DNA of 53,735 nt, taken from positions 1-53,735 of the forward strand of contig NZ_JAFBDN010000010.1 of assembly GCF_016908275.1 (NCBI RefSeq), given 5' to 3'. The stretch comes from Periweissella beninensis (GTDB lineage Bacteria > Bacillota > Bacilli > Lactobacillales > Lactobacillaceae). Positions 9,686-19,256 of this stretch are shown here, piece after piece (positions within the stretch are counted from its first letter, which is position 1; every line of letters starts with the position of its first letter). A program made the translations under genes and the position numbers. The notes beneath the pieces are model-generated. The model was not told the DNA's origin. It worked only from the letters and a program-made list of their open reading frames with translations, and searched no databases.

Positions 9686-9880
9686 ATGAAAGTAAGTGAA
9701 ATTAAAGATTTAACCGCTGCAGAATTGGTAGCAAAGGAAAAGAGTTATAAAGAAGAACTTTTTAACTTGCGTTTCCAATTGGCAACAGGCCAACTTGAAA
9801 ACACTGCCCGTTTAGCTCAAGTTCGTAAGAACATTGCGCGTATTAAGACGGTCCTTCGTCAACAAGAATTGAACAAGTAG
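9686..9880 (+). CDS. rpmC: Large subunit ribosomal protein L29
   Basis: Small helical-hairpin protein near the tunnel exit, 64 residues ([20 protein letters not shown], then [20 protein letters not shown]). The ATG at 9686 follows GGAGGG, which is within the last codons of rplP; the start lies one base after the rplP stop. An upstream in-frame start at 9677 would overlap the ribosome binding site and is rejected. Confidence 0.97.
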   Translation: MKVSEIKDLTAAELVAKEKSYKEELFNLRFQLATGQLENTARLAQVRKNIARIKTVLRQQELNK

Positions 9881-9905
9881 AATACGAAAAAGGAGGCCAA
9901 AAAAC

Positions 9906-10172
9906 ATGAGTGAAGATCGTAACGCACGTAAAGTTTATCAAGGACGCGTGGTTTCAGATAAAATGGATAAAACAATTACTGTTGCCATTGAAACATACAA
10001 AAACCACCCAATCTATGGTAAGCGCGTTAAGTACACTAAAAAGTACAAAGCTCACGATGAAAACAACCAAGCAAAGACTGGCGATATCGTAAAGATTATG
10101 GAAACTCGTCCATTGTCTGCCACTAAACGCTTCCGCTTAGTTGAAATTGTTGAAGAAGCTGTGATTATCTAA
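9906..10172 (+). CDS. rpsQ: Small subunit ribosomal protein S17
   Basis: Primary 16S-binding OB-fold protein, 88 residues: [17 protein letters not shown] at the N-terminus, [19 protein letters not shown] in the middle, and [18 protein letters not shown] at the end. The AAAGGAGG ribosome binding site is well placed. It is followed by a 56-base AT-rich gap before rplN. Confidence 0.97.
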   Translation: MSEDRNARKVYQGRVVSDKMDKTITVAIETYKNHPIYGKRVKYTKKYKAHDENNQAKTGDIVKIMETRPLSATKRFRLVEIVEEAVII

Positions 10173-10228
10173 ATATATATAATTTATATTTCGTATTCTA
10201 ATCTTTGTATGGAAGGAGGACACAAGCT

Positions 10229-10597
10229 GTGATCCAACAAGAAAGTCGTTTACGAGTTGCTGATAACTCAGGTGCACGTGAAATTTTGACTATCAAGGTG
10301 CTTGGTGGTTCAGGTCGTAAGTTTGCCAATATTGGTGACATGATCGTTGCAACTGTTAAACAAGCTATTCCTGGTGGTACTGTAAAGAAGGGTGACGTTG
10401 TTAAAGCCGTTATTGTTCGTACAGTTTCAGGTGTACACCGTGCAGATGGCTCATACATCAAATTTGATGAAAATGCCGCTGTTATTGTAAAGGAAGACAA
10501 GAGCCCAGTAGGTACTCGTATCTTTGGACCTGTTGCCCGTGAATTGCGTGAAAATGACTACATGCGTATCGTTTCTCTCGCACCAGAAGTTCTATAA
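10229..10597 (+). CDS. rplN: Large subunit ribosomal protein L14
   Basis: Intersubunit-bridge protein. I chose the GTG at 10229, which has GAAGGAGGA upstream and gives exactly 122 residues, the usual length. It reads (V/M)[19 protein letters not shown], the canonical N-terminus. A TTG at 10205 would add eight residues encoded by the ribosome binding site itself. The conserved [13 protein letters not shown] block is present. Confidence 0.97.
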   Translation: MIQQESRLRVADNSGAREILTIKVLGGSGRKFANIGDMIVATVKQAIPGGTVKKGDVVKAVIVRTVSGVHRADGSYIKFDENAAVIVKEDKSPVGTRIFGPVARELRENDYMRIVSLAPEVL

Positions 10598-10631
10598 AAA
10601 CCATCATTAAAAAAAGGAGGTGCGCTACAAA

Positions 10632-10940
10632 ATGTTTGTTAAGACTGGTGATAAAGTTCGTATTATCGCAGGCAAGGACAAGGGTAAAGAAGGCGTGATT
10701 GTAAAGATCAATGCTGATGCAAACCGTGTTGTTGTTGAAGGTATCAACATCGTTAAAAAGCACCAAAAACCAAGCAATGCATACCCACAAGGCGGTATCA
10801 TTGATGTTGAAGCACCAATTCATGTATCAAACGTAATGTTGCTTGACCCTTCTACTAACGAACCAACTCGTGTTGGCTTTAAGGAAGAAGATGGCAAGAA
10901 AGTACGTTTTGCAAAAAAATCTGGTAATGTACTAGATTAA
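10632..10940 (+). CDS. rplX: Large subunit ribosomal protein L24
   Basis: Assembly initiator that binds the 5' domain of 23S rRNA. The 102-residue protein starts [21 protein letters not shown], a KOW motif, and ends in a short basic tail. The ATG at 10632 follows AAAAGGAGGTG. The GTG at 10620 lies inside that ribosome binding site and is not the start. Confidence 0.97.
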   Translation: MFVKTGDKVRIIAGKDKGKEGVIVKINADANRVVVEGINIVKKHQKPSNAYPQGGIIDVEAPIHVSNVMLLDPSTNEPTRVGFKEEDGKKVRFAKKSGNVLD

Positions 10941-10973
10941 TAATAAATTTTTTGAAAGGAGGAAATCATTTTC

Positions 10974-11516
10974 ATGGCTAATCGTTTAAAAGAAAAATAT
11001 GTTAATGAAGTTCAACCTTCATTAATTGAAAAGTTTAACTATACTTCATCAATGCAAGCTCCTAAGATTGATAAAATCGTTCTTAACATGGGTGTCGGTG
11101 ATGCAGTATCAAACTCTAAGAACTTGGATGAAGCTGTTGCTGAATTGGAATTGATCTCAGGTCAAAAACCATTAGTAACACGTGCTAAGAAATCAATTGC
11201 CGGCTTCCGTTTACGTGAAGGAATGGCTATTGGTGCTAAGGTTACACTACGTGGTGAACGTATGTATGACTTCTTAGACAAGTTAGTTTCAGTTTCACTT
11301 CCTCGTGTGCGTGACTTCCGTGGGGTATCAAACAAAGCGTTTGATGGCCGTGGTAACTATACACTTGGGGTACGTGAACAATTGATCTTCCCTGAAATTG
11401 ATTTCGATAACGTTAATCGGGTACGCGGTTTAGATATCGTTATCGTTACTACAGCAAACACTGATGAAGAATCACGTGAAATGCTTGCTCAATTGGGAAT
11501 GCCTTTCGCTAAGTAA
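10974..11516 (+). CDS. rplE: Large subunit ribosomal protein L5
   Basis: Binds 5S rRNA in the central protuberance. The 180-residue protein contains [38 protein letters not shown] and the C-terminal block [19 protein letters not shown]. It follows AAAGGAGGA. Conserved position after rplX. Confidence 0.98.
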   Translation: MANRLKEKYVNEVQPSLIEKFNYTSSMQAPKIDKIVLNMGVGDAVSNSKNLDEAVAELELISGQKPLVTRAKKSIAGFRLREGMAIGAKVTLRGERMYDFLDKLVSVSLPRVRDFRGVSNKAFDGRGNYTLGVREQLIFPEIDFDNVNRVRGLDIVIVTTANTDEESREMLAQLGMPFAK

Positions 11517-11532
11517 TTGAGGAGATAATAAA

Positions 11533-11718
11533 ATGGCAAAGAAATCAATGGTAGCCAAGAACAAGCGTCCAGCTAAGTTTGCGGTTCAAGAATACACTCG
11601 TTGCGAACGTTGCGGACGTCCACACAGTGTTTACCGTAAATTCCGTTTATGCCGTATTTGCCTACGTGACTTAGCTCACAAGGGACAAATTCCTGGTATG
11701 AAAAAAGCTTCTTGGTAA
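11533..11718 (+). CDS. rpsN: Small subunit ribosomal protein S14, zinc-binding type
   Basis: The short 61-residue form of S14 (also called rpsZ), with a four-cysteine zinc site: Cys24 and Cys27 in [12 protein letters not shown], Cys40 and Cys43 in [11 protein letters not shown]. This is the zinc-dependent C+ form. Many Firmicutes keep a second, zinc-free S14 elsewhere, which cannot be judged here. It follows GAGGAGA. Confidence 0.97.
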   Translation: MAKKSMVAKNKRPAKFAVQEYTRCERCGRPHSVYRKFRLCRICLRDLAHKGQIPGMKKASW

Positions 11719-11769
11719 AATTAAATTAATTAAAGAAAAGATTATTATATAGAAGGAGGGTAAACTTCG

Positions 11770-12168
11770 ATGTCTATGACTGACCCAATCGCAGATTTTT
11801 TGACTCGTATTCGTAACGCCAACATGGTAAAACATGAAGTTGTTGAAGTACCTGCATCAAAGATCAAAAAGGACATTGCCGAAATCTTGAAAAATGAAGG
11901 TTTCGTTCGCGACGTTGAATACATTGAAGATGATAAACAAGGTATCATCCGTGTATTTCTTAAGTATGGTGCTGATAAGCAACGCGTTATCACTGGTTTA
12001 AAGCGTATTTCAAAACCAGGTTTACGCTCATACGTTAAATCAGATGCTGTTCCTAAAGTTTTAAATGGTTTAGGAATTGCAATCATTTCAACATCAGAAG
12101 GTGTTGTAACTGATAAAGATGCTCGTGCCAAGAAAATTGGTGGCGAAGTACTCGCTTACGTTTGGTAA
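11770..12168 (+). CDS. rpsH: Small subunit ribosomal protein S8
   Basis: 16S central-domain protein that also represses the spc operon in some bacteria. The 132-residue protein has [16 protein letters not shown] near the start and the C-terminal block [20 protein letters not shown]. The ATG at 11770 follows GAAGGAGGG; a second ATG two codons on is possible. It belongs to the spc section. Confidence 0.97.
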   Translation: MSMTDPIADFLTRIRNANMVKHEVVEVPASKIKKDIAEILKNEGFVRDVEYIEDDKQGIIRVFLKYGADKQRVITGLKRISKPGLRSYVKSDAVPKVLNGLGIAIISTSEGVVTDKDARAKKIGGEVLAYVW

Positions 12169-12201
12169 TATAAAAAATTTAAAAGAAGGAGGTACCTACT
12201 C

Positions 12202-12738
12202 GTGAGTCGTATTGGTAATAAGACTGTTGCAATCCCAGCAGGGGTTGAAGTTAAGCAAGATGGTTTTAATGTAACTGTTAAAGGACCAAAAGGTGAATTA
12301 AGCCGCTCTCTTAACGAAAACATTGCAATGAACGTTGAAGGTAGTGAAGTTTCATTCACTCGTCCATCAGATGATAGTCGGATGAAAGCTCTTCATGGTA
12401 CTACTCGTGCAATTTTTGCTAACATGATTGAAGGTGTTAACGAAGGTTTCGCTAAGACTTTAAAACTAGTTGGGGTTGGTTACCGTGCCCAAATGCAAGG
12501 TACTAAACTCGTATTGAACGTGGGTTACTCACACCCAGTTGAATTCGAAACTCCAGCAGGATTAAAAATTGAAACTCCAGACACAACTACTGTGATTATT
12601 TCTGGTATTTCAAAGCAAAATGTCGGTGATTTAGCCGCTGAAATCCGCTCAGTTCGTGCACCTGAACCTTATAAAGGTAAAGGGATCCGTTATGTGGATG
12701 AATATGTTCGTCGTAAGGAAGGTAAGACTGGTAAGTAA
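12202..12738 (+). CDS. rplF: Large subunit ribosomal protein L6
   Basis: Protein near the sarcin-ricin loop and the factor-binding site. The 178-residue product starts at GTG (12202) after GAAGGAGGT. It shows [26 protein letters not shown] and the signature [20 protein letters not shown] near the end. The 62-base gap after it has only weak pairing. Confidence 0.98.
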   Translation: MSRIGNKTVAIPAGVEVKQDGFNVTVKGPKGELSRSLNENIAMNVEGSEVSFTRPSDDSRMKALHGTTRAIFANMIEGVNEGFAKTLKLVGVGYRAQMQGTKLVLNVGYSHPVEFETPAGLKIETPDTTTVIISGISKQNVGDLAAEIRSVRAPEPYKGKGIRYVDEYVRRKEGKTGK

Positions 12739-12800
12739 GCTGTTTAGCTTGTCTTTACTCAGTATATCTTTCGCTAGATTATAGAAGAGGTTACTACAAA

Positions 12801-13157
12801 ATGATATCAAAACCAGATAAGAACAAAACTCGCCAACGTCGCCACGGCCGCGTTCGCGCTAAAATCTCTGGTACTGCTGAACGCCCACGCTTGAACATTT
12901 ACCGTTCTAACTCAAACATCTACGCGCAAGTAATTGATGACGTAGCGGGTGTGACGTTAGCAAGTGCCTCAACACTTGAAAAAGATGTTACCGGTACAAC
13001 TAAGTCTGAAAAGGCTCAGTTTGTCGGTGAACAAGTTGCTAAGCGCGCAGTTGCAGCTGGAATTGAAGATGTTGTCTTTGATCGTGGTGGATACTTATAC
13101 CATGGTCGTGTCCAAGTTTTAGCTGAAGCTGCCCGTGAAAACGGTCTTAAGTTCTAA
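12801..13157 (+). CDS. rplR: Large subunit ribosomal protein L18
   Basis: Binds 5S rRNA with L5. The 118-residue protein contains [20 protein letters not shown], then [19 protein letters not shown] and the C-terminal [20 protein letters not shown], all typical of L18. It is preceded by AAGAGGT. Confidence 0.98.
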   Translation: MISKPDKNKTRQRRHGRVRAKISGTAERPRLNIYRSNSNIYAQVIDDVAGVTLASASTLEKDVTGTTKSEKAQFVGEQVAKRAVAAGIEDVVFDRGGYLYHGRVQVLAEAARENGLKF

Positions 13158-13176
13158 GGAAAGGAGGAATAAAAAA

Positions 13177-13680
13177 ATGGCATATATTGATCCAAAAACT
13201 CTTGGTGAACTCGAAGAAAACGTTGTTGCTATTAATCGTGTTACCAAAGTTGTTAAGGGTGGTCGTCGCCTTCGTTTCGCAGCACTTGTTGTTGTGGGTG
13301 ATAAAGATGGACACGTTGGCTTTGGTACAGGTAAAGCGCAGGAAGTTCCTGAAGCGATCCGTAAAGCGATTGAAGATGCAAAGCGTAACTTGATGGAAGT
13401 TCCTACAGTTGCTACTACTATTCCTCACGAAGCATTAGGAATCTGGGGTGGTGGCCGCATTATGCTTAAACCAGCCGTTGAAGGTTCTGGGGTTGCTGCT
13501 GGTGGTGCCGTGCGTGCCGTTATGGAACTTGCCGGTGTTGCCGACGTTACTTCAAAATCTCTTGGTTCAAGCACTCCCGTAAACGTTGTTCGCGCAACTT
13601 TCGAAGCCTTGAAGTCACTTAAGAGAGCTGAAGAAGTAGCAGCTTCTCGTGGTGTTTCTTTGGAACACCTTGCTAAATAA
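13177..13680 (+). CDS. rpsE: Small subunit ribosomal protein S5
   Basis: Decoding-fidelity protein at the mRNA entry. The ATG at 13177 follows AAAGGAGGA and gives 167 residues starting [20 protein letters not shown]. An upstream in-frame start at 13135 lies within rplR and is rejected. The double-stranded RNA-binding region ([39 protein letters not shown]) is intact. Confidence 0.98.
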   Translation: MAYIDPKTLGELEENVVAINRVTKVVKGGRRLRFAALVVVGDKDGHVGFGTGKAQEVPEAIRKAIEDAKRNLMEVPTVATTIPHEALGIWGGGRIMLKPAVEGSGVAAGGAVRAVMELAGVADVTSKSLGSSTPVNVVRATFEALKSLKRAEEVAASRGVSLEHLAK

Positions 13681-13696
13681 TTAGGAGGAAAGCGAA

Positions 13697-13882
13697 ATGG
13701 CTAAAGATGTAAAAATCACTCTTGTTAAGAGTGCTGCTCACCGTTCTCCTAAACAACGTGCAATTGTTAAAGCACTCGGTTTAAACCGTATTAACAGTTC
13801 TGTTGTTAAGCCTAATAATGAAGCAACGCGTGGTGCTGTATTCTTAATTGCGCACTTAGTTTCTGTTGAAGAAGTTAAGTAA
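13697..13882 (+). CDS. rpmD: Large subunit ribosomal protein L30
   Basis: Small 61-residue protein with the conserved [20 protein letters not shown] and [11 protein letters not shown] stretches, in the standard place between rpsE and rplO. The TTAGGAGG site is eight bases before the ATG. Confidence 0.97.
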   Translation: MAKDVKITLVKSAAHRSPKQRAIVKALGLNRINSSVVKPNNEATRGAVFLIAHLVSVEEVK

Positions 13883-13936
13883 TAAGAAAATAAAATTAAT
13901 TGTAAATAACTAAAAATTTAAGGAGGTGCCTACCTA

Positions 13937-14371
13937 ATGAAGTTGAACGAATTAAAACCTGCTGAAGGTTCACGTCAAACACGTAACCGTGTTGGTCGTG
14001 GTACTTCTTCTGGTAACGGTAAAACCGCTGGACGTGGTCAAAAGGGTCAAAAAGCTCGTGGCAAAGTTCGTGTAGGTTTTGAAGGGGGCCAAATGCCTCT
14101 ATACCGTCGTATTCCTAAGCGCGGTTTTACTAACATTAACCGTAAAGAATACGCAATCGTTAACCTTGATGCTTTGAATAAGTTCGAAGACGGTGCAGAG
14201 GTAACACCTGCATTATTGGTTGAAGCTGGAATCGTAAAAAACGAAAAAGCTGGAATCAAAGTGCTAGGTAACGGCGAATTGACTAAGAAGTTGACTGTTA
14301 AAGCAAACAAGTTCTCTAGTTCAGCCGTTGTAGCTATTGAAGCTGCTGGTGGATCTGTAGAGGTACTCTAA
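13937..14371 (+). CDS. rplO: Large subunit ribosomal protein L15
   Basis: Late assembly protein of the 50S subunit. The 144-residue sequence begins [20 protein letters not shown], followed by the glycine/arginine-rich [20 protein letters not shown]. The stop codon overlaps the secY start (TAATG), so L15 and SecY are probably coupled, as in many Firmicutes. It follows AAGGAGGTG. Confidence 0.98.
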   Translation: MKLNELKPAEGSRQTRNRVGRGTSSGNGKTAGRGQKGQKARGKVRVGFEGGQMPLYRRIPKRGFTNINRKEYAIVNLDALNKFEDGAEVTPALLVEAGIVKNEKAGIKVLGNGELTKKLTVKANKFSSSAVVAIEAAGGSVEVL

Positions 14372-15675
14372 TGCTAACAACAATCATTAATGCCTTTAAA
14401 GTCAAAGACATCCGGAACAAGATGCTCTTCACACTAGGTATTTTGATTATTTACCGGATTGGTGCCTATATCACCGTTCCGGGTATCAATGCCCATGCGA
14501 TGCAAAACGTTGCAAATTCGGGCTTGGTTAGCATGTTGAATATTTTCAGTGGTGGTGGCTTAACAAATTACTCATTGTTTGCAATGGGTGTTTCGCCTTA
14601 TGTTACTGCACAAATCGTGGTTCAATTACTCCAAATGGACATTGTGCCACGCTTTGTGGAATGGTCAAAACAAGGTGAAGTTGGGCGCCGTAAACTCAAT
14701 CAAGCAACACGATGGTTAACTATCGTGTTTGCGTTTTTCCAATCAATTGGTGTAACGGCTGGATTTAATACATTGAGCTCAATGGGACTTGTCTCAACAC
14801 CAAATGTTCAAACGTATATTATGATTGCTGTTTTGTTAACTGCTGGTACAATGCTTGCTACTTGGCTTGGTGAAATGATTACTGAGCGAGGCCTTGGAAA
14901 CGGCGTTTCAATGTTAATTTTTGCTGGGATTATTGCGCGCTTACCTTCTGGTGCATACCAGATTTATAAGGACGAAGTGTTGCAAACAACTAGTTCTGAA
15001 AGATGGCAAGGATGGCTATTTATTTTAGTTTTACTTGTTGCAGTGATTGTTGTGGTTATCTTTGTTACTTGGGTTCAACAAGCAATTCGTAAGATACCAA
15101 TGCAATATACAAGACGTTCAACGGGATCAGGTGATTCAGCTTACTTGCCGTTGAAGGTTAATGTATCTGGTGTTATTCCCGTAATTTTTGCTTCATCATT
15201 CATTTCAACCCCACAAACTATTTTGATGTTGTTTCAAAGTAGTCATGGTAATGAAGCATGGTTTAAAACGTTACAAGACGTATTTAGTATGCAAACTGTC
15301 ACAGGATCAATTCTTTATACGGCATTGATTATCTTATTTACATTCTTTTACGCATTTGTTCAAGTTAATCCTGAAAAACTTTCAGAAAACTTGCAAAAGC
15401 AAGGGGCATATATCGTTGGTATCTGGCCTGGTAAAGAAACGCAAAAATGGGTTTCAGGATTGTTAATCAGATTATCTGTGGTCGGTTCACTATTTCTAGG
15501 GTTTATTGCATTACTACCACTAGTTGCAACTAATGTTTGGAATTTAAATGAATCAATTGGATTAGGTGGTACTAGTTTATTAATCGTTGTGGGTGTTGCG
15601 ATTGAATTGATTCGACAATTAGACGGTTTAATGATGAAACGGCAATACGTTGGTTTCATCAGAGAAGGAGAGTAA
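14371..15675 (+). CDS. secY: Preprotein translocase subunit SecY
   Basis: Forms the protein-conducting channel of the Sec translocon, with SecE and SecG encoded elsewhere. The 434-residue protein has about ten membrane helices. It shows the signature blocks VPGINAHAMQN, LFAMGVSPYVTAQIVVQLLQ and GNGVSMLIFAGIIARLP. A cytoplasmic loop with RKIPMQYTRRSTGSGDS corresponds to the ribosome/SecA contact. Translation overlaps the end of rplO, and adk starts four bases after the stop. Confidence 0.98.
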   Translation: MLTTIINAFKVKDIRNKMLFTLGILIIYRIGAYITVPGINAHAMQNVANSGLVSMLNIFSGGGLTNYSLFAMGVSPYVTAQIVVQLLQMDIVPRFVEWSKQGEVGRRKLNQATRWLTIVFAFFQSIGVTAGFNTLSSMGLVSTPNVQTYIMIAVLLTAGTMLATWLGEMITERGLGNGVSMLIFAGIIARLPSGAYQIYKDEVLQTTSSERWQGWLFILVLLVAVIVVVIFVTWVQQAIRKIPMQYTRRSTGSGDSAYLPLKVNVSGVIPVIFASSFISTPQTILMLFQSSHGNEAWFKTLQDVFSMQTVTGSILYTALIILFTFFYAFVQVNPEKLSENLQKQGAYIVGIWPGKETQKWVSGLLIRLSVVGSLFLGFIALLPLVATNVWNLNESIGLGGTSLLIVVGVAIELIRQLDGLMMKRQYVGFIREGE

Positions 15676-15678
15676 ATC

Positions 15679-16239
15679 ATGGCATTGAATTTAGTTCTTA
15701 TGGGTTTACCTGGTGCAGGTAAAGGTACGCAAGCGGATAAGATTATTGAAGAATTTAAAATTCCTCATATCTCAACAGGTGATATCTTCCGTGAAGCAAT
15801 GGCAAATGAAACTGAAATGGGAATCGCTGCAAAGCAATTCATCGATAAGGGTGAATTAGTTCCTGATGATGTGACAGTTGGGATTGTGAAAGACCGCCTT
15901 GCACAACCAGACACAAAAGATGGGTTCATGTTAGATGGTTTTCCACGAACGCTTGTCCAAGCACAAGCATTAGATAAAATGTTAGCGGAGTTAGATAAAC
16001 CACTATCAGCAGTTATCAACTTTGATGTTGATGCTAAGTTGTTAGTTGATCGTTTACTTGCTCGTGGACGAGCTGATGATACACTTGAAACGATTAATAA
16101 TCGGCTAGATGTTAATATTAAAATGAATACTCCGTTGATTGATTTTTATGCAAGTAAGAACTTACTACATACAGTCGATGGAGCACGTGATATTGAGGTA
16201 GTTTATCAGGATACACGTGAAATTTTAAAATCATTGTAA
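15679..16239 (+). CDS. adk: Adenylate kinase (short form)
   Basis: Converts ATP + AMP to 2 ADP in the cytoplasm. The 186-residue protein has the P-loop [13 protein letters not shown], the AMP-binding block [12 protein letters not shown] and [14 protein letters not shown]. After [18 protein letters not shown] the long LID insert with its zinc ribbon is missing. It is therefore the short class, not the roughly 215-residue form of many Bacillales and lactobacilli. The gene follows secY, its usual place in Firmicutes. Confidence 0.96.
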   Translation: MALNLVLMGLPGAGKGTQADKIIEEFKIPHISTGDIFREAMANETEMGIAAKQFIDKGELVPDDVTVGIVKDRLAQPDTKDGFMLDGFPRTLVQAQALDKMLAELDKPLSAVINFDVDAKLLVDRLLARGRADDTLETINNRLDVNIKMNTPLIDFYASKNLLHTVDGARDIEVVYQDTREILKSL

Positions 16240-16276
16240 TTTTGGCTCGCTCAAAATCTGGTTGTAAGGATATCAT

Positions 16277-16305
16277 TTGTTGTCGTCGATAATTTATGAT
16301 AAAAT
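16277..16305 (+). promoter_or_regulatory. Candidate internal promoter upstream of infA
   Basis: TTGTTG (16277-16282), a 17-base spacer and TAAAAT (16300-16305) lie in the 139-base gap between adk and infA. This is the widest gap in this part of the cluster, so an internal promoter for infA-rpmJ-rpsM-rpsK-rpoA-rplQ is plausible but not proven. Confidence 0.35.
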
Positions 16306-16378
16306 TGCTAAGGTTAAGCTTAAAAACTAGGTTATTATTAAATAATTTGATTAAGATCGACCAAAGGAGGATAAGTGC

Positions 16379-16594
16379 GTGGCCAGTGATGTAATTGAAA
16401 TCGAAGGTGTCGTTAGAGAAACTTTGCCTAATGCCATGTTTAAAGTTGAACTTGAAAATGGGCATGTTATTCTAGCGCACGTTTCTGGTAAAATTCGGAA
16501 GAACTTCATTCGAATTTTACCTGGAGACAAGGTGACTGTTGAAATGTCACCATATGACCTCACCAAAGGTCGTATTACCTATCGCTTCAAATAA
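16379..16594 (+). CDS. infA: Translation initiation factor IF-1
   Basis: OB-fold factor that binds the 30S A site during initiation. The 71-residue product starts at GTG (16379) after AAAGGAGGA. It reads [20 protein letters not shown], then [20 protein letters not shown] and [14 protein letters not shown]. Complete and of normal length. Confidence 0.98.
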   Translation: MASDVIEIEGVVRETLPNAMFKVELENGHVILAHVSGKIRKNFIRILPGDKVTVEMSPYDLTKGRITYRFK

Positions 16595-16623
16595 TCAGTT
16601 AACCGAATAGGAGGAATAGATTA

Positions 16624-16743
16624 ATGAAGGTACGTCCATCAGTTAAGCCAATGTGCGAACACTGCAAAGTGATCAAACGTAACGGCCGTGTTATGGTAAT
16701 TTGCGCAGCAAACCCGAAACATAAACAACGTCAAGGTAAGTAA
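16624..16743 (+). CDS. rpmJ: Large subunit ribosomal protein L36, zinc-binding type
   Basis: A 39-residue protein, [20 protein letters not shown] followed by [19 protein letters not shown]. Three cysteines and a histidine form the zinc site of the C+ form of L36. It lies 29 bases after infA with AGGAGGA upstream, its standard place before rpsM. Like S14 here, it needs zinc. Confidence 0.97.
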   Translation: MKVRPSVKPMCEHCKVIKRNGRVMVICAANPKHKQRQGK

Positions 16744-16797
16744 TTATCTGACTATTAGTATATAAAGTATTGTAAACTTTTTTGGAGGTGAAAATTT

Positions 16798-17163
16798 ATG
16801 GCCCGTATTGCAGGTATTGACTTGCCACGTGACAAGCGTATTGTTATTGGCTTGACTTACATTTACGGAATCGGTAACACAACTGCTAAGAAAATCTTGG
16901 CTGAAGCCAACGTTTCAGAAGAAGTTCGTGTACGCGATTTGACTGCAGATCAAGAAGATGCTATCCGTGCAGTTGTTGATAGTGTTAAGGTTGAAGGTGA
17001 CTTACGTCGTGAAGTTGCATTAAACATTAAGAAGTTGCAAGAAATTGCATCTTACCGCGGTATTCGTCACCGCAAAGGTCTTCCAGTTCGTGGACAACAC
17101 ACTAAGAATAACGCCCGTACTCGGAAGGGACCAGCTAAAGCAATTGCTGGTAAGAAGAAGTAA
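16798..17163 (+). CDS. rpsM: Small subunit ribosomal protein S13
   Basis: 30S head protein that contacts the P-site tRNA and 50S bridges. The 121-residue protein has [20 protein letters not shown], the helix-hairpin-helix block [17 protein letters not shown] and the basic tail [18 protein letters not shown]. It follows TTGGAGGTG. Confidence 0.98.
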   Translation: MARIAGIDLPRDKRIVIGLTYIYGIGNTTAKKILAEANVSEEVRVRDLTADQEDAIRAVVDSVKVEGDLRREVALNIKKLQEIASYRGIRHRKGLPVRGQHTKNNARTRKGPAKAIAGKKK

Positions 17164-17194
17164 TTAATTTAAAAGATAAGGAGGATTAAATCTC

Positions 17195-17581
17195 ATGGCA
17201 GGTCGTATTAACCGCAAACGTCGTGTTAAGAAGAATATTGAAGCCGGTGTTGCTCATATTCATGCTACATTTAACAACACGATTGTTATGATTACTGATG
17301 TTCAAGGGAATGCTGTTGCTTGGTCTTCAGCTGGTTCACTTGGATTTAAAGGTAGCCGTAAGTCAACACCTTTTGCTGCTCAAATGGCATCAGAAGCTGC
17401 TGCTAAAGGCGCAATGGAACACGGTATGAAAACTGTTGAAGTAACTGTTAAGGGACCTGGTTCAGGTCGTGAAGCAGCTATCCGTGCTCTTGCAGCTGCT
17501 GGTCTTGAAGTAACAGCAATTAAAGATGTTACACCAGTTCCTCACAATGGATCTCGTCCACCAAAGCGTCGTCGTGTCTAG
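17195..17581 (+). CDS. rpsK: Small subunit ribosomal protein S11
   Basis: 30S platform protein at the Shine-Dalgarno/anti-Shine-Dalgarno helix. The 128-residue protein shows [40 protein letters not shown] and the C-terminal [18 protein letters not shown]. It follows AAGGAGGA. The 94-base gap to rpoA contains stacked hairpins described separately. Confidence 0.98.
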   Translation: MAGRINRKRRVKKNIEAGVAHIHATFNNTIVMITDVQGNAVAWSSAGSLGFKGSRKSTPFAAQMASEAAAKGAMEHGMKTVEVTVKGPGSGREAAIRALAAAGLEVTAIKDVTPVPHNGSRPPKRRRV

Positions 17582-17590
17582 TCGAGGAAG

Positions 17591-17625
17591 TTCTCATTTT
17601 GAGAATTAGCTCAATTCTCTCGAGA
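17591..17625 (+). promoter_or_regulatory. Mutually exclusive hairpins between rpsK and rpoA
   Basis: Stem 1 pairs TTCTCA (17591-17596) with TGAGAA (17600-17605). Stem 2 pairs GAGAATT (17601-17607) with AATTCTC (17613-17619). They share bases 17601-17605, so only one can form. An 8-base palindrome TCTCGAGA (17618-17625) overlaps the end of stem 2. No T-run follows, so this is not a plain terminator. A processing site or S4-type control of rpoA is possible but unproven. Confidence 0.4.
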
Positions 17626-17675
17626 AATCGAATCAATTATACAGCGTACGCGTTTTGAAAGGGGTTACTAAAAGC

Positions 17676-18620
17676 ATGATCGAATTTGAAAAGCCTAACA
17701 TTTACAAGATTGAAGAAAATGACAAATATGGTAAATTTGTTGTTGAACCGCTCGAACGTGGTTACGGTACTACACTAGGTAACTCACTTCGACGTATCTT
17801 GTTGTCATCATTGCCTGGTGCTGCAGTCAACTCAGTTCAGATTGACGGTGTTTTGCATGAATTCACAACCGTTGAAGGTGTTGTGGAGGATGTTACGCAA
17901 ATCATTCTTAATTTGAAGAAAGTTTCATTGCGGATCGATAGCGATGAAGACAAAACATTAGAAGTCAACGTGCAAGGACCAGCAACTATTACAGCTGCTG
18001 ATATTCTTGGAGACGCTGATGTTTCTATTTTGAATCCAGATTTATATATTGCAACAGTTGCCGATGGTGCTAGTTTGCATATGACTCTGACTGCTAACCG
18101 TGGTCGTGGTTACTTGTCAGCCGATGACAGTAAAGCACTTCGCGATGATTTACCAATTGGTGTGTTAGCAATTGATTCAATTTATACCCCAATCGAACGA
18201 GTGAACTATCAAGTTGAAAACACTCGTGTTGGTCAACGTGATGACTATGATAAATTAACACTGGATGTTTGGACAGATGGTTCAATCACTCCTAGTGAAG
18301 CCATTAGCTTGGCAGCTAAAATCTTAACAGAACACTTAGCAATGTTTGTTGAAATGACAGATACAGCTAAGAATGCTGAGATTATGGTTGAAAAGGAAGA
18401 AACGCACAAAGAAAAAATGTTAGAAATGACGATTGAAGAACTTGATTTATCAGTTCGCTCATACAATTGTTTGAAACGTGCTGGAATCAACACGGTTCAA
18501 GAATTGACTGATAAATCTGATGCTGACATGATGAAGGTGCGCAACTTAGGTCGTAAATCATTAGAAGAAATTCAACACAAGCTTTCAGAATTAGGTTTAG
18601 GATTCCGGAAGGAAGACTAG
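17676..18620 (+). CDS. rpoA: DNA-directed RNA polymerase alpha subunit
   Basis: Assembles core RNA polymerase through the N-terminal domain and contacts UP elements and activators through the C-terminal domain. The ATG at 17676 gives 314 residues beginning [36 protein letters not shown] (dimerisation/beta contact) and [20 protein letters not shown] (alpha-CTD) are present. GAAAGGGG lies 13 bases upstream, a rather long spacing. An in-frame start at 17655 would sit on the ribosome binding site and is rejected. Confidence 0.98.
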   Translation: MIEFEKPNIYKIEENDKYGKFVVEPLERGYGTTLGNSLRRILLSSLPGAAVNSVQIDGVLHEFTTVEGVVEDVTQIILNLKKVSLRIDSDEDKTLEVNVQGPATITAADILGDADVSILNPDLYIATVADGASLHMTLTANRGRGYLSADDSKALRDDLPIGVLAIDSIYTPIERVNYQVENTRVGQRDDYDKLTLDVWTDGSITPSEAISLAAKILTEHLAMFVEMTDTAKNAEIMVEKEETHKEKMLEMTIEELDLSVRSYNCLKRAGINTVQELTDKSDADMMKVRNLGRKSLEEIQHKLSELGLGFRKED

Positions 18621-18650
18621 TAAATTTAAGTAAAAGGAGGGTATCCATTC

Positions 18651-19034
18651 ATGAGTTACCGTAAATTAGGTCGTACTAGCTCACAACGTAAAGCTCTTTT
18701 ACGTGATTTGACTACTAACTTGCTTGTTAATGGTCGTATTGTAACTACTGAAGCAAAAGCTAAGGAAGTTCGTAAGACTGCTGACAAGATGATTACACTT
18801 GGTAAGCATGGTGATTTGGCTTCTCGTCGTAAAGCTGCTGCATTCGTTCGTAATGTTGTTGCTGATGTGAAAGAAGACGGCGATAACATCAAGGTTCAAA
18901 CTGCTTTGCAAAAGTTATTTGATGAATTGGCACCACGTTACGCTGAACGTAATGGTGGTTACACTCGAATTCTTAAGACAGTACAACGTCGTGGTGATGC
19001 TGCGCAAATGGTTGTCTTGGAACTCGTTGATTAA
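18651..19034 (+). CDS. rplQ: Large subunit ribosomal protein L17
   Basis: Protein near the tunnel exit. The 127-residue sequence shows [40 protein letters not shown] and the C-terminal [15 protein letters not shown]. It follows AAAGGAGGG and is the last gene of the S10-spc-alpha cluster. The ECF genes that normally come next in lactic acid bacteria are displaced about 11.9 kb downstream here. Confidence 0.98.
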   Translation: MSYRKLGRTSSQRKALLRDLTTNLLVNGRIVTTEAKAKEVRKTADKMITLGKHGDLASRRKAAAFVRNVVADVKEDGDNIKVQTALQKLFDELAPRYAERNGGYTRILKTVQRRGDAAQMVVLELVD

Positions 19035-19099
19035 TCAATAACTCCATATAATTAATCTACTTGTAGATCAAATCAATCTCCATGATGGATAGTATAAAG

Positions 19100-19200
19100 C
19101 GTTATGATGGTGGATGGGCATTTCCGTCCGTCTAAGTCTAGCTTGAATGGCAATGATTTTTAAAAATCATAGTCGCGCTACCATCATGTGAGATTTTTTT
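19100..19200 (+). ncRNA. Structured 3' RNA after rplQ, candidate L17 downstream element with terminator
   Basis: The outer stem ATGATGGT (19104-19111) / ACCATCAT (19180-19187) encloses two hairpins. One is GGATGG (19112-19117) / CCGTCC (19124-19129) with one wobble. The other is ATGATTTTT (19153-19161) / AAAAATCAT (19162-19170), closed below by AGC/GCT (19140-19142, 19177-19179). A T7 run at 19194-19200 follows, so the whole can terminate transcription. A structured RNA directly downstream of L17 genes is known in lactic acid bacteria and Listeria (L17 downstream element). Position and complexity fit, but I could not check its conserved bases. Confidence 0.55.
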
Positions 19201-19256
19201 GTACATAAATTTATTTTTAGATATACCTATAACTATCAATTGGGTAGGAGAGACGG

